Position numbers and translations under genes: made by a program
The notes under the pieces: model-generated
The model's input: the letters and a program-made list of their open reading frames with translations, nothing else
The model's database searches: none
Told to the model about the DNA's origin: nothing
Assembly (NCBI RefSeq): GCF_026262505.1
Contig: NC_067205.1
Coordinates: 9,672,001-9,736,000, forward strand
Reading direction: 5' to 3'
DNA from: Trichomonas vaginalis G3
Lineage: Eukaryota; Parabasalia; Trichomonadida; Trichomonadidae
DNA length: 64,000 nucleotides
Shown: positions 53,075 to 62,437 of the stretch, piece by piece
Layout: every line of letters begins with the position of its first letter
Numbering within the stretch: position 1 is the first letter of the stretch

Positions 53075-54926
53075 TCAATCATGATTAGATAAATCTATTA
53101 CGATCTTCAATCGATATCGTAACAATATCGTTAAAACAGTAAAAAGTACAATAAAGGCAATTAAATCATGTCCAATTGCATGGTCTAAGAAATAAAGAGC
53201 TTCTTTCGTGTTATAAATGAGATCATAACCAACTCTATAAGCAATATTTGGAAGAAGGAAAACCACAAGATGTTTAGGAAGCTTCTTTAACTTAGAAAGA
53301 AGTATTGTGTAGTTCCTTTTTACTAATCTTCCTTCTAATATAAATTTAACTTGTTCCAAGATCGCAAGAGTTGAATTTGTTTCTTGTGAAAGCCATTTTG
53401 CAGCTTTCCTAGTATCATTTAACTTAATGAATGTTCTAATAAGATGAACAGATGTCTCTCCACGACCAAATCTTTTTGAAATTTTCAGAAATCTTGCAGC
53501 AGTTTTATCCATGAAATTATCTGAAAAATTAAAAGGATTTCTTTTCGGGAAAAAACAATTTATGGTTCATCAACATTATTCCTGCATTATAAGCTGCTCT
53601 TTCTATACCTATATCGCCAAGCATCATCCATGCTAACAAAGCTTTTTCATACTCTTTGTTGTTGAAGAAATTTTCAGCAGATTTTCCTAAATTGTTCCAA
53701 GGACCGCCTTGCATTACGTCCCAGAGATAAACGAGCGCTTGTTTTAGATTATGCTCGTAAGAACCTCTCATGAGCATCTCCGCAACAGCAACAAGAGATA
53801 AAGGAACTTTCTCTCCTAAAAATGGTTTAAACAATTCATAAGCTTTTGTGATGTTTTTCGGAAGAGTTTTTGTGCCTCTGAGGTTTAATATGCCTAGATT
53901 GAGAGCTGCTTCTGGGGATCCCATTTTCATTGCTGATTCGAAACATTCGACCACATCAAAATCATCGTTTTCTAATTTAAGCAAACAAAGTCCTTCTTGG
54001 CCATTTGGATCACGCTTGAAAGCTGACTTCTCGTAATAGTCTTTCGCAATTGATTTATTCTTTTCAACTCCGTATCCAAAATGATATAATTTTCCAAGAA
54101 AAGCATTTGCACGTTTATTGTTTGGATATTTCTCAAATATTCGTCTGGCTTCTTCATAGTCAATTTTAGCTCCGTATTTTCCTATGGTTTTAAGGATTCC
54201 TAAATCTATTTCTGATTCTTCATCACCTGTGTTTACACGAAGCTTTATTAAGTTGTATTTCTTTTCATCGTTAGCATTGTCGTTGCTTAGCTTGAAATCT
54301 GAATTAATTCGAGATAATTCAACATGTAACTGAGTATTTTTATCTTCCAAATTAGCTAGAAAGAATGCTGGAGCTAACAAAATTGATGCTGCATTATGTA
54401 ATGTAATCGGACGTGTAAGGCCAAATGTTAATGATAAAGAATTTGCCATTATTGAGCGTATAGAATGATGAGATTCTCCTAGAGAGTAATATATTTCAGA
54501 AATCAATTCATCTGGCTCGTCAAATCCGATTCCATATCGATAATAAAAAGCTAAAGCAGAATAAGCTTCAGGATATCCGTATTTTGCTGCTTTCTTGTAA
54601 TATTCTATTGCTTTAGGGAGATTTTGTTCAATTTTTCCATATCCAAATTCGTATAATTCCCCAAGAAAATGATTTGCAGGTGAAAAATCTTTAGAAGAAA
54701 GCAGTTCTAGGTCATGCACATTGATTTTTGACGTATTTCTGATTGATTTTGCAAATTTCTTCCAATAAACTCTTCCGTATTTGTTATCCTTATTTTGATA
54801 ATGAGGTTTTATCACTGATTTCTCAGGTATTATGTTATACCATGATTGATGGTATTTTAAATCATTTGATATTGTTGAATTTTTTAAATTGTTTTCATTG
54901 ATGCAAAATATAAAATTCAACAACAT
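53075..54926 (-). pseudogene. Hrd3/SEL1L-like ERAD protein, split by a frameshift
   Basis: Two adjacent frames appear to be one gene. Frame 1 (54926 to 53529, 465 residues) has a hydrophobic start (MLLNFIFCI) that may be a signal peptide, and SEL1 repeats such as AIEYYKKAAKYGYPEAYSAL. Frame 2 (to 53075, 145 residues from its own ATG at 53512) continues with KTAARFLKISKRFGRGE, helical pairs, and a C-terminal membrane segment (DLIAFIVLFTVLTILL). Frame 2 is open upstream of its ATG back to the T/C run at about 53545-53553 on the coding strand, where a one-base shift would join the two into about 615 residues. This is the layout of Hrd3/SEL1L, the lumenal partner of the Hrd1 ubiquitin ligase. No intron signals are seen at the junction. 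Confidence 0.75.
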
Positions 54927-54933
54927 ATAAAAA

Positions 54934-54943
54934 TGAATAATGA
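54934..54943 (-). promoter_or_regulatory. Candidate initiator (Inr) of the Hrd3-like gene
   Basis: TCATTATTCA on the minus strand, less than 20 bases before the ATG, contains two TCAYW-like matches. Confidence 0.5.
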
Positions 54944-55066
54944 CAATAGACTATTAGCCTTGTTTTATTGAAAAATAAAACAGATAATGTTCAATTGATA
55001 TGATTATCTAATATATAATATATATTTTATTCAATAACATACAAAATTGATATATCGCATAACAAA

Positions 55067-55987
55067 TTATTTTCTAATATCTTGTATAGATTGACTATTT
55101 GATTTAATTTTGGCTGTTTTAGCCACAGGTTTGAAATTCAAGTTATCTAAGACTTCTGGAGGATAACGATTCTGAGCTTCAAAGAATTTGCAAAATTTAT
55201 ACGCACAGAATGATGATTCCATTTCTTTTGAAAGTTTTGCTCTTTGAGTCGCATATCCTGTATTGACTTGTTCAATTTCAAATATTGAACCGACACCTCC
55301 AGTTGGAGTAACTCTTTGTATTGTACGCATAATTTTTCTTTGGCCGGATGATGGCAAGATAGAGGCAACAATGCCATCTGAAGATTTTTTGAAGGAACCG
55401 CGAATTTCTCGAACTCTCTTGCTTGGACCATGACGTCTAGTTTCATGTGTATATGACCAAATGCTTCCTTTTAAGTCATCTTTGGAAACATCTGGTGTTT
55501 TTTCAAATTTTTGTGAATTTTCTGTTTTGTCTTGTGGATTTTGATCGGGTGACTGATTTTGAATGTAATCATCTTCTTCATCTAAATTAATGGAGATAAA
55601 TGAATCTTGTTCAGTCAATAATAAGTTCTCTTTTGATTCTTCGCCTGATTTTTTGGCAGCTTTAGCTGTCTTAATAGAAGCACGAACTGATTGTCTATTT
55701 AATATATTCTGTAATTGTGATGGAGTCTTTGTTAATTTTTTATTTGGATCGATATGAGAAGATTGATTAATGCACTCCATTTCTTCTTTTGTAAAGGTAA
55801 GTTTGGAATTTGCAAAAGGCTTATCAAAATACTCTGGTTCGGATCTTGTAGTTCTAGCTGTTCCAGCAGTTGAAGGCCGACTAACTGTTCGTCCCTTATA
55901 TTTATAAGAAGAAGATTGAACTGTAATCCAATTCAGATTTGTAAATTTTAGGGAGGAGCGTCGCTTCTCCTCGAGAATTGGATTCAT
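55067..55987 (-). CDS. Unknown protein, mostly disordered
   Basis: 306 residues, not recognised. It is rich in S, T, K, R, E and Q, with no membrane segment, signal peptide or catalytic motif. There is a basic, Ser/Thr-rich stretch near the N-terminus (GRTVSRPSTAGTARTTRSEP) and an acidic stretch at about 130-160 (LDEEDDYIQNQSPDQNPQDK). A more conserved-looking segment at about 185-275 includes ETRRHGPSKRVREIRGSF and a possibly folded helix ending FCAYKFCKFFEAQNRYPPEV. The low-complexity composition suggests a regulatory or cytoskeletal role, but that is a guess. The frame is unbroken and the ATG is preceded by TCAGA. Confidence 0.75.
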   Translation of the reverse strand: MNPILEEKRRSSLKFTNLNWITVQSSSYKYKGRTVSRPSTAGTARTTRSEPEYFDKPFANSKLTFTKEEMECINQSSHIDPNKKLTKTPSQLQNILNRQSVRASIKTAKAAKKSGEESKENLLLTEQDSFISINLDEEDDYIQNQSPDQNPQDKTENSQKFEKTPDVSKDDLKGSIWSYTHETRRHGPSKRVREIRGSFKKSSDGIVASILPSSGQRKIMRTIQRVTPTGGVGSIFEIEQVNTGYATQRAKLSKEMESSFCAYKFCKFFEAQNRYPPEVLDNLNFKPVAKTAKIKSNSQSIQDIRK

Positions 55988-56430
55988 TCTGACAAAAACG
56001 GAAAAAATTAAATATTTTGTTAATGAATTATACTGGATACATATTATACAGCATTTTCATCTTTCTTTACAATTTTGAGAACATATCTCATAAAATTTCG
56101 GAGAATATTTTTTGTATCGTAGATTAATATAAATTTATTGTTTTTAATTAAATAAATAGAGTTTTTAAACAAATAAAAGTGCTGTAAACTATTCAAAAAA
56201 TCCTTACATTATTTTCGGAAATTTCAATAATTAATGATATAATATCAGCATATAAGATTTTTCATTTCATAGATCTATCGTTGGTTTTGAATATTCGTAT
56301 CGTTCTTCAAGCCATCAAATCAATCAAGATATCTCTTGATATATCTAACACTAATACTATATAGTATAAATTTTAAGGATAGACATTGGAATAAAATGAA
56401 AAGAATAGGAAGAATAAAAATCCAATACAA
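55988..56430. other. Intergenic
   Basis: AT-rich, nothing recognised. Confidence 0.4.
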
Positions 56431-57402
56431 TTACTTCTGAGCTGATGACTCATCTAGTGCTGATTCTGTGCTTTCATATGCAGAAATTAGAGGTCGATCA
56501 TCCGGAATCTCATCTTTTTTAGGTTTTGATTCACAAAGAAGGAAAATGATAACCGCAATTGGAATACAGAAAAATCCAAGAAGATAGAGCCAATTAAAAG
56601 GTCTTCCGAAGAAAAATATATCAACAGCTAATGAATAGAAATTACCAGTTAAATTGTTCAAATTCATGACGGTCGCATCTGAATATTTCAATATAAATGC
56701 CATGACTATGTAATTTGTTCCTATTGCAACGGAATAAGCAACTTGTAAAGCAATTGCCGTTGTATCCCAATGATAATTTTTAATTGCATTACGTTCTAAG
56801 CCAGCACTCAGAGCGAATGTGAACGGGATGGCCAATGATGTGAATCTGCATGTATATAATATCGGTCCATACTCTTTAGAACATTTTTCTTGAAACATTG
56901 TTCCAAATGAATATAAAAGTGATGCGCCTAGTGCGAACAAATTGCCTTTCAGCTTACTACCTTTTGTTCCTTGAGCTACCATGACCATCGAAACACCACC
57001 CATACCCAAAAGCATTGATAAAAACTGGATCCAATTGATTTTCCTCTTGAAAAAGATATATGCAAGAGGAGCAGCCCGAAATATTACTGTTGTGATGATA
57101 AGCATTGCAGATGCAAGTGATGTTTGGCTATATGCAATGCACCCGCAGCAATCTCCTGGAACTATAAATAAGGTTACGAAAAGGATATTCCACCATTTGC
57201 CTTTACCCTTAGGCCACATCCAAACAAGGACTATCCATGCAAAAACGTATCCTGTACCAATTGAAAAAATTGGTAATCCGTCTCCATACTTTTCCTGCTT
57301 ATATGATAGTATTGCCCCAGATGCTGTAATGAAAATAATGCATATCTGGAATCCTAAGCAAGCACCCCACTTATTTGAGAACAATCTTTCGACAAACGAC
57401 AT
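56431..57402 (-). CDS. DMT-superfamily transporter, SLC35F type
   Basis: 323 residues, about ten membrane segments and a short charged C-terminal tail (KPKKDEIPDDRP onward), which faces the cytosol in this family. The layout is two halves of an EamA/DMT fold. The pattern TSLASAMLIITTVIFRAAPLA in the first half, LSMLLGMGGVSMVMV, and LYSFGTMFQEK at the start of the second half resemble SLC35F1/F2-like proteins more than nucleotide-sugar transporters. Substrate unknown. The start at 57402 gives a conventional short N-terminus (MSFVERLFSNKWG). Confidence 0.8.
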   Translation of the reverse strand: MSFVERLFSNKWGACLGFQICIIFITASGAILSYKQEKYGDGLPIFSIGTGYVFAWIVLVWMWPKGKGKWWNILFVTLFIVPGDCCGCIAYSQTSLASAMLIITTVIFRAAPLAYIFFKRKINWIQFLSMLLGMGGVSMVMVAQGTKGSKLKGNLFALGASLLYSFGTMFQEKCSKEYGPILYTCRFTSLAIPFTFALSAGLERNAIKNYHWDTTAIALQVAYSVAIGTNYIVMAFILKYSDATVMNLNNLTGNFYSLAVDIFFFGRPFNWLYLLGFFCIPIAVIIFLLCESKPKKDEIPDDRPLISAYESTESALDESSAQK

Positions 57403-57861
57403 TAAATTTGAATATATGGATTAATTGGACTATCACATTATATTTTATGCGTTCAGATATCTCCAAAATGGATGCCGATTGAGCAAAATAATCGACTTGA
57501 TAAAAAATGCCATTCAAATTATATCAAGAAAATGATTATTTATGTGGATAATTTATGTTTTAACAATAGCACATTCTGATATTACAAAATTTTCGCAATA
57601 TTTGATTTTCAGACAAAATTTTGTGCGTATTGTCAATTTTGTAATGTAAATCATGATTTACATACATATCATATTTATTGTTGTTTAAGCTTTCACAACA
57701 ACAAGAACCTTAATCTGTAAACTGAGTCCTTTTTAAAAGGATTTCCATTATTTCATAATCAAAAAGTGCATTAAACATTTAATAGTAATGTCATGTCTCT
57801 GTTGTATAAATGGATGTGATATCAATATGATAATTTACTTTTTTGATTCAAAATAATTTTT
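57403..57861. other. Intergenic, host gene to Maverick
   Basis: AT-rich. The host-element boundary should be in or just after this stretch. Confidence 0.35.
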
Positions 57862-58013
57862 AGTAGTAGTATATGAAGGGTTGTGTGACTTTTTTTGTTA
57901 CATCTATATATAGACGATGCATTAAAATATATTTATTTATAAATCATTAAAAAATTAACATTAATTTTAAAATAATTTATTTTTTTATCTTTTATAAAAG
58001 AAGCTATATATAG

Positions 58014-58604
58014 ATGATGTCAGATATTCCGCGATTAATTAAACATTGTTTAAATCCTGAATGGGTTAAACTTCAATTTAAAAATGAAGATTGTGAATTA
58101 TTAAATGAATATGAAAGCCAAAATAAGCTAATGAGGTATAAATATAATGATAAAGAATATTTAATTTCATGGAATCAATGGAGTCATAATCAAAGACCTC
58201 ATAAACGAGAAGAAGAAATTGAAAATAATGAAATGGAAATCATTGATGACATTAAAGAGGATGGAATTCCTAAATTTTGTAGAAAAACCTTTAGAACTAA
58301 GTTAGGAGCATATAAACGTAGAGTATTAAATCCTGAATACATAAAACATTTATTTAAAAAGGAAGACTGTGAATTATTAAACGTTAATGAATATGAAAAT
58401 GCTAAATCAAAACTGAGATATAAATATATTGGAAGTGATGAAAGGTGTAAAGATAAAGATAAAGTTTATTCAGTTTCATATAATAACTGGCACACGTTAG
58501 GGATAAGAAAACATTTAGGAGATTATGGGAAATGTTCTGAATTCTTTAAATCTAGTATATACGAGAGAGTAAAAGAAATTAGAAATAATTATTTTCATGA
58601 ATAA
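58014..58604 (+). CDS. Maverick protein with a duplicated about 60-residue domain
   Basis: 196 residues. Two related segments are visible, at about residues 8-62 (LNPEWVKLQF then NEDCELLNEYE then YLISWNQWSHNQRPHK) and about 104-170 (LNPEYIKHLFKKEDCELLN then KVYSVSYNNWHTLGIRKH). Each has the form LNPEYxKxxFKxEDCELLN-x-KLxYKY-x-WNxW, and they are joined by an acidic linker. The layout recalls small DNA-binding repeats beside homing-type endonucleases in large DNA viruses, but no nuclease motif is present; treat function as unknown. Met at 58014 or 58017 starts it. It is the first gene of the element and points inward. Confidence 0.6.
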   Translation: MMSDIPRLIKHCLNPEWVKLQFKNEDCELLNEYESQNKLMRYKYNDKEYLISWNQWSHNQRPHKREEEIENNEMEIIDDIKEDGIPKFCRKTFRTKLGAYKRRVLNPEYIKHLFKKEDCELLNVNEYENAKSKLRYKYIGSDERCKDKDKVYSVSYNNWHTLGIRKHLGDYGKCSEFFKSSIYERVKEIRNNYFHE

Positions 58605-58688
58605 AAAATAAACTTTAAAAATTCATGTCTTACGAAAAATTAAAACTTAGTTATGTTTATTATTTTATTTTTTTTTATTTTGTATGAA

Positions 58689-59059
58689 ATGAATGGAACA
58701 AAATTCGTGACTGTAAATCAATTAATGGATAAACTTTCACCAATTCTCACCCAGGTTAAACAAGTAGACGTTTATTTTGATGATTGCATACAAAGTTTAT
58801 TTTATAAAGGTAAGTTTAATATTAAACCTATTGCTTTTGCATTTGATGGTAAATTAATCGAAAATTCAAAAATTTGGGAATTAATTCCGGATATTGAATT
58901 TATAACAAATATTAAGGATAAATGGTTTAAACAACAAAACCACCTCACTAAAGTTCTTTGTAGATTAATGATTAAAACTGAGGAAAAAGAATTTAACGGG
59001 TTTAAATATCATCCATGTAAAATTTTAGAACTTGGTAACGAAAAACTTCAGAAAAAATT
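58689..59059 (+). pseudogene. Maverick gene, 5' part, cut by Mutator-like copy B
   Basis: An unknown protein starting MNGTKFVTVNQLMDKLSP; an in-frame ATG at 58653 would add a hydrophobic 12-residue leader and is less likely. The last bases, 59051-59059 (GAAAAAATT), are the left target duplication. The frame then runs into the Mutator-like element and ends at 59114. The uninterrupted gene would be 157 codons, continuing at 61347. No known domain is visible; it is a mix of acidic and basic residues with no membrane segment. Confidence 0.75.
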
Positions 59060-61337
59060 GAGAGGTTATCGATTTTGTAATTTAATCGTCGTCGTTATCG
59101 ATTTTGTAATTTAATCGTTATCGTCTTTTTCTAAACGTGCATTTTTACATTAAAAGCAATGCAACTCCAAAATTAATTGGTATTTAGACTTTAATTAGGT
59201 GCAGACAAACGAAATGCAGTCCAAATATTTTGGTGATATATGAATTACATAAATTTAGGGAAATTGAAATTATATCTTTTTAAATTTTTAGGAAAACAGA
59301 TTTATAGAATTGTTTAAGTCATCAAAATAATGCAGACTTAGGTCAAATTTTCCAAATTTAATCATTTGCAAGACTTTCAAGCGACTTCAAAATGTCGAAA
59401 TATAAGTCCAAAAATAAAATTACGATTACAGTCTATCCTCAATTATTATCACGCTAATTATTGAGTGACCCATGCGTTCGTATGTATGTAATACCTTTTA
59501 AAAAGGAGATGAGAGAGATAAACTACATTTACAATTTAAATCTGATGTATTTACTTGTTACATTTACAAATGTAAATGTTTCTCGTAATGTTTACATTTT
59601 GTAAGTATAACGAATAAAAATGACGCACTTTTTTTACAAAGTCAAATTATGCGAGACAACTTTACTTGTTACATTTACAAATGTAAATGTTTCTCGTAAT
59701 GTTTACATTTTGTAAGTATAACGAATAAAAATGACGCACTTTTTTTACAAAGTCAAATTATTGTTCGATTTTTGCAGCTTGTAAACGATTAATTGTATAA
59801 AGCAATTGATATTAGCACGACATAACTGAATAATTCTAATATTGAAATCAAAAGCCCTTAAAATATCATGATATTTTAATTTCATAACAAATCTAGGAGA
59901 CTATTTGATGAAAACATATCCGATGTGGGTTTTGTTGTATTATATAACTTGTTATTGACTTCTTAGCTTTCCAAATTTTTTTCGATAATGAGAAAACGAA
60001 TGAAAAATCAACATTTGGTCCATTTAAAATTTGATTTGTTTACATTTTTTTTACTTTTTGAATTTCAATTTATATTTTCCTCAAGAAATACTTTAGATTT
60101 TAAGAAACTAAATCATATAATCTACTAAGAAAATATATTAAATCCTATAATACTCAAAGTTTTGTGATAAATCCGATCTTTTTTATTTTACTTTTATTAT
60201 GTTTTTGCAAACTTAAGGTCCTCACTAGGTAAAACATAATACTCTTTGAAGTTAAGTATTTTCACAAAGAGAGGACCAACAATATCAAAAGATTGAATAA
60301 AGATTTGTATTATTTTATTTATTTTTAAGAACATGTTTGGAAAACACTTACTTCGTTCTACAAATGTGTATCTCTTTATATCAAAGATTCTTCTCAAATT
60401 ATTGAGAGACTTCTCTCAAAAAAAGGAAAATTTGATAACTAAAAAAAATTATGGCATAACCTCTCGTTTTGCATAGATATATATTTACATGGTCACAGAG
60501 CTTATTTTCATTGTCAAAACTTAAAAATTTTTAGTGGACTATACCCTTAATAGGATAAAAAAAAAGAATTTACACTCTCTCACTTTGAAAACGTAGAAAA
60601 TGCCAATCTATTGGTATACATTTTAGTTTTGTTAAGTTTACAAAACGATTACTCTAGATTTTAAAGATTTATCAAGAATTTAGAGAATATCCTTCTCAAA
60701 ACAACTTCAATAGCGAAGGATTAGTATTGAATCGGATTTGTAACATAATTATAGTACATTACAATACAATTTCTCCGATTTTTAAATATTTTTGAAATAT
60801 TTACAAAATATGCTCTTTCTATCATCGATACTTTAATACAGAGCAAATTTAGTAAATGTCATCACGTTATTTTTTCATAAATCGTTTTCGAACTTTTGAA
60901 ATATTTATTTTAAACCAGTTTTCTACATTTAATATGTGAATTATATCAAAAGTAGATGGGCGATACTTGTAAATCTATTTAAACTATTAGTTTGCTATTA
61001 TTGAAGAACTTTATAATTTTTTTTTCTTATGTATGGAATTAAAGATAATTTTGCCGATTCCAACTGGTTTTTCTATATGAGTTAAATATGCCAAGTGAAA
61101 TTGGACTTGCCAATATTGTAAATTGAAGTATGGACTATATATCGATTTTCATTGATTGATGAATAACTCGGAGTAATGTAATTGTTGATAATGAAAAATA
61201 GTTTTCAATTGCTGGTAAGGGCCAATGTATGTTCAATAGCTCCGAAAGCAAAAAATGCACGTTTAGAAAAAGACGATAACGATTAAATTACAAAATCGAT
61301 AACGATGACGATTAAATTACAAAATCAATAATGACCC
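59060..61337 (-). mobile_element. Non-autonomous Mutator-like element, copy B (2278 bp)
   Basis: An inverted copy of 48118-50395, the same length to the base. Its own 9-bp target duplication is GAAAAAATT (59051-59059 and 61338-61346). By eye it differs from copy A at very few positions (for example one base near 60154 against 49304). The 66-residue frame is at 60197-60397 on the minus strand. Different target duplications show two separate insertions, not one duplicated block. Confidence 0.92.
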
Positions 61338-61346
61338 GAAAAAATT

Positions 61347-61449
61347 AAACGAAAGACTATCAAAAGATAAAGTTGAAAGAGTAAATAAACTCGCTAAAGG
61401 TAATGGTAATGATGAAGAAGAATTTGATGAGTTCAACATAGAACTTTAA
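61347..61449 (+). pseudogene. Maverick gene, 3' part after the Mutator-like insertion
   Basis: Taking out the element and one target duplication continues the frame of the gene at 58689 without a break, through a Lys/Asn-rich stretch to an acidic end (NDEEEFDEFNIEL) and TAA at 61447. The frame match confirms that the two pieces were one gene. Its stop lies 4 bases from the stop of the next gene on the other strand. Confidence 0.8.
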
Positions 61450-61453
61450 GAAG

Positions 61454-61822
61454 CTAATGATTATTTGAATTTATGAAATCAATTATTTGATTCATTCTTT
61501 CTTCAATCTCTTCTATTCTTTTTGTTAAATCATCTATTTTCATTAATGAGGTGATTCTTGATTGAGGAATAGATTTCAAACTAACCACTCCTTTTATTTT
61601 TGAAATTTTGAATCCATCAACTTTAAACATTTTATTCAATTTACATGTTGTCAATTCTTCAAATAATTTTTTATTATTAGCATAATAGTCATTAAATTCT
61701 TCAACAGATGAAAAAATTTTTATTTCAGTAATTGGTTTAACAATGTTTATTTTTTGTTGAACATTTTCACTTTCATTTATTTCTTCCTCCTCTGTTTCAT
61801 TTATTTTTAAAATCGGTTTCAT
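61454..61822 (-). CDS. Maverick protein, unknown, C-terminal coiled coil
   Basis: 122 residues. An acidic N-terminus (NETEEEEINESENVQQ) is followed by a middle segment of folded appearance (FEELTTCKLNKMFKVDGFKI then SKIKGVVSLKSIP) and a C-terminal heptad-like helix (about 92-120, MKIDDLTKRIEEIEERM). Not recognised. It is convergent with the interrupted gene to its left and divergent from the small amphipathic protein gene 66 bp to its right, so a shared promoter region lies at 61823-61888. Confidence 0.65.
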   Translation of the reverse strand: MKPILKINETEEEEINESENVQQKINIVKPITEIKIFSSVEEFNDYYANNKKLFEELTTCKLNKMFKVDGFKISKIKGVVSLKSIPQSRITSLMKIDDLTKRIEEIEERMNQIIDFINSNNH

Positions 61823-61888
61823 TTATCATTAAATAAAAATTAGAATATAAGTGATGAAATATATTTTTTAATTAATATTAAATCAGAA

Positions 61889-62125
61889 ATGGCGGCAGGA
61901 TTCTTTAAAAAATTATGGGATGGAATTAAGAAAGCTGCGGGTTGGGTTCATAAAAAGATTATTAAACCCGTTGCAAACTTTTTGGCACCAGTAGCGAAAA
62001 CGGCAGGAACTATCATAGGTGGAGTATTAGGTACTAAAGCAGGTAATCCGGCAATGGGAGCACAAGCAGGTAACGCAGTTGGTGGAATTGCTGAAGGAAT
62101 ACTTAATAAAATAGGAGGTAGATAG
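61889..62125 (+). CDS. Small amphipathic, Gly/Ala-rich protein, possible minor capsid protein
   Basis: 78 residues. An amphipathic basic N-terminal helix (MAAGFFKKLWDGIKKAAGWV) is followed by a Gly/Ala-rich hydrophobic second half (TIIGGVLGTKAGNPAMG then GNAVGGIAEGIL). The pattern recalls the membrane-active minor capsid proteins of adenovirus-like and Polinton-like particles (pVI type). That is an inference from shape and position next to the probable capsid gene, not from a sequence match. A frameshifted gene with the same N-terminal motif faces it tail to tail at 62154-62368. Confidence 0.65.
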   Translation: MAAGFFKKLWDGIKKAAGWVHKKIIKPVANFLAPVAKTAGTIIGGVLGTKAGNPAMGAQAGNAVGGIAEGILNKIGGR

Positions 62126-62153
62126 TGGAAAAATAAATTATTTTAAATTATTT

Positions 62154-62368
62154 TTATCTTAGTATCGGTTGTAGTCTTTGATAAACTTTTTCTCCTTTAT
62201 TTAAAACTTCTCTTATTGGGGCAGCTTTTGGTGTTATTGATTCAGCAACGTCACTAATTGCGTCTTTATTCTTAAATATCCAATTTGCCCCTTCTTCAAT
62301 GTTTCCCAAACTTTACTCGCTCCTCTTTTTACTTTATCCCACAGTTTCTTAAATATACCTGCAGCCAT
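62154..62368 (-). pseudogene. Second amphipathic small-protein gene, frameshifted
   Basis: From the ATG at 62368 the minus strand reads MAAGIFKKLWDKVKRGASKV, closely matching the N-terminus of the 78-residue protein on the other strand. After about 22 codons a one-base shift at a GGG run (about 62305) is needed to stay in a sensible frame, which then continues for about 50 codons (including NKDAISDVAESITPKAAP) to TAA at 62154. Without the shift it stops about 17 codons further on. It is probably a paralogue, now broken or misread. Confidence 0.65.
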
Positions 62369-62437
62369 AGTTGATTATTTCATTAAAATTAAAAATTCAT
62401 TTTCATCTTTTAATTTTGATTTTTTATTTATTAATAA

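Noticed and set aside
53075..53512. A separate small membrane protein, considered as PEX11-like
   Set aside because: Its upstream frame continues naturally into the SEL1-repeat gene and trichomonads lack peroxisomes; a frameshifted Hrd3-like C-terminus explains it better.
50396..59059. The whole block as a giant transposon bounded by the 2278-bp inverted repeats
   Set aside because: Each repeat has its own target duplication and its own two terminal repeats, so they are two independent elements; the genes between are ordinary host genes plus the Maverick edge.
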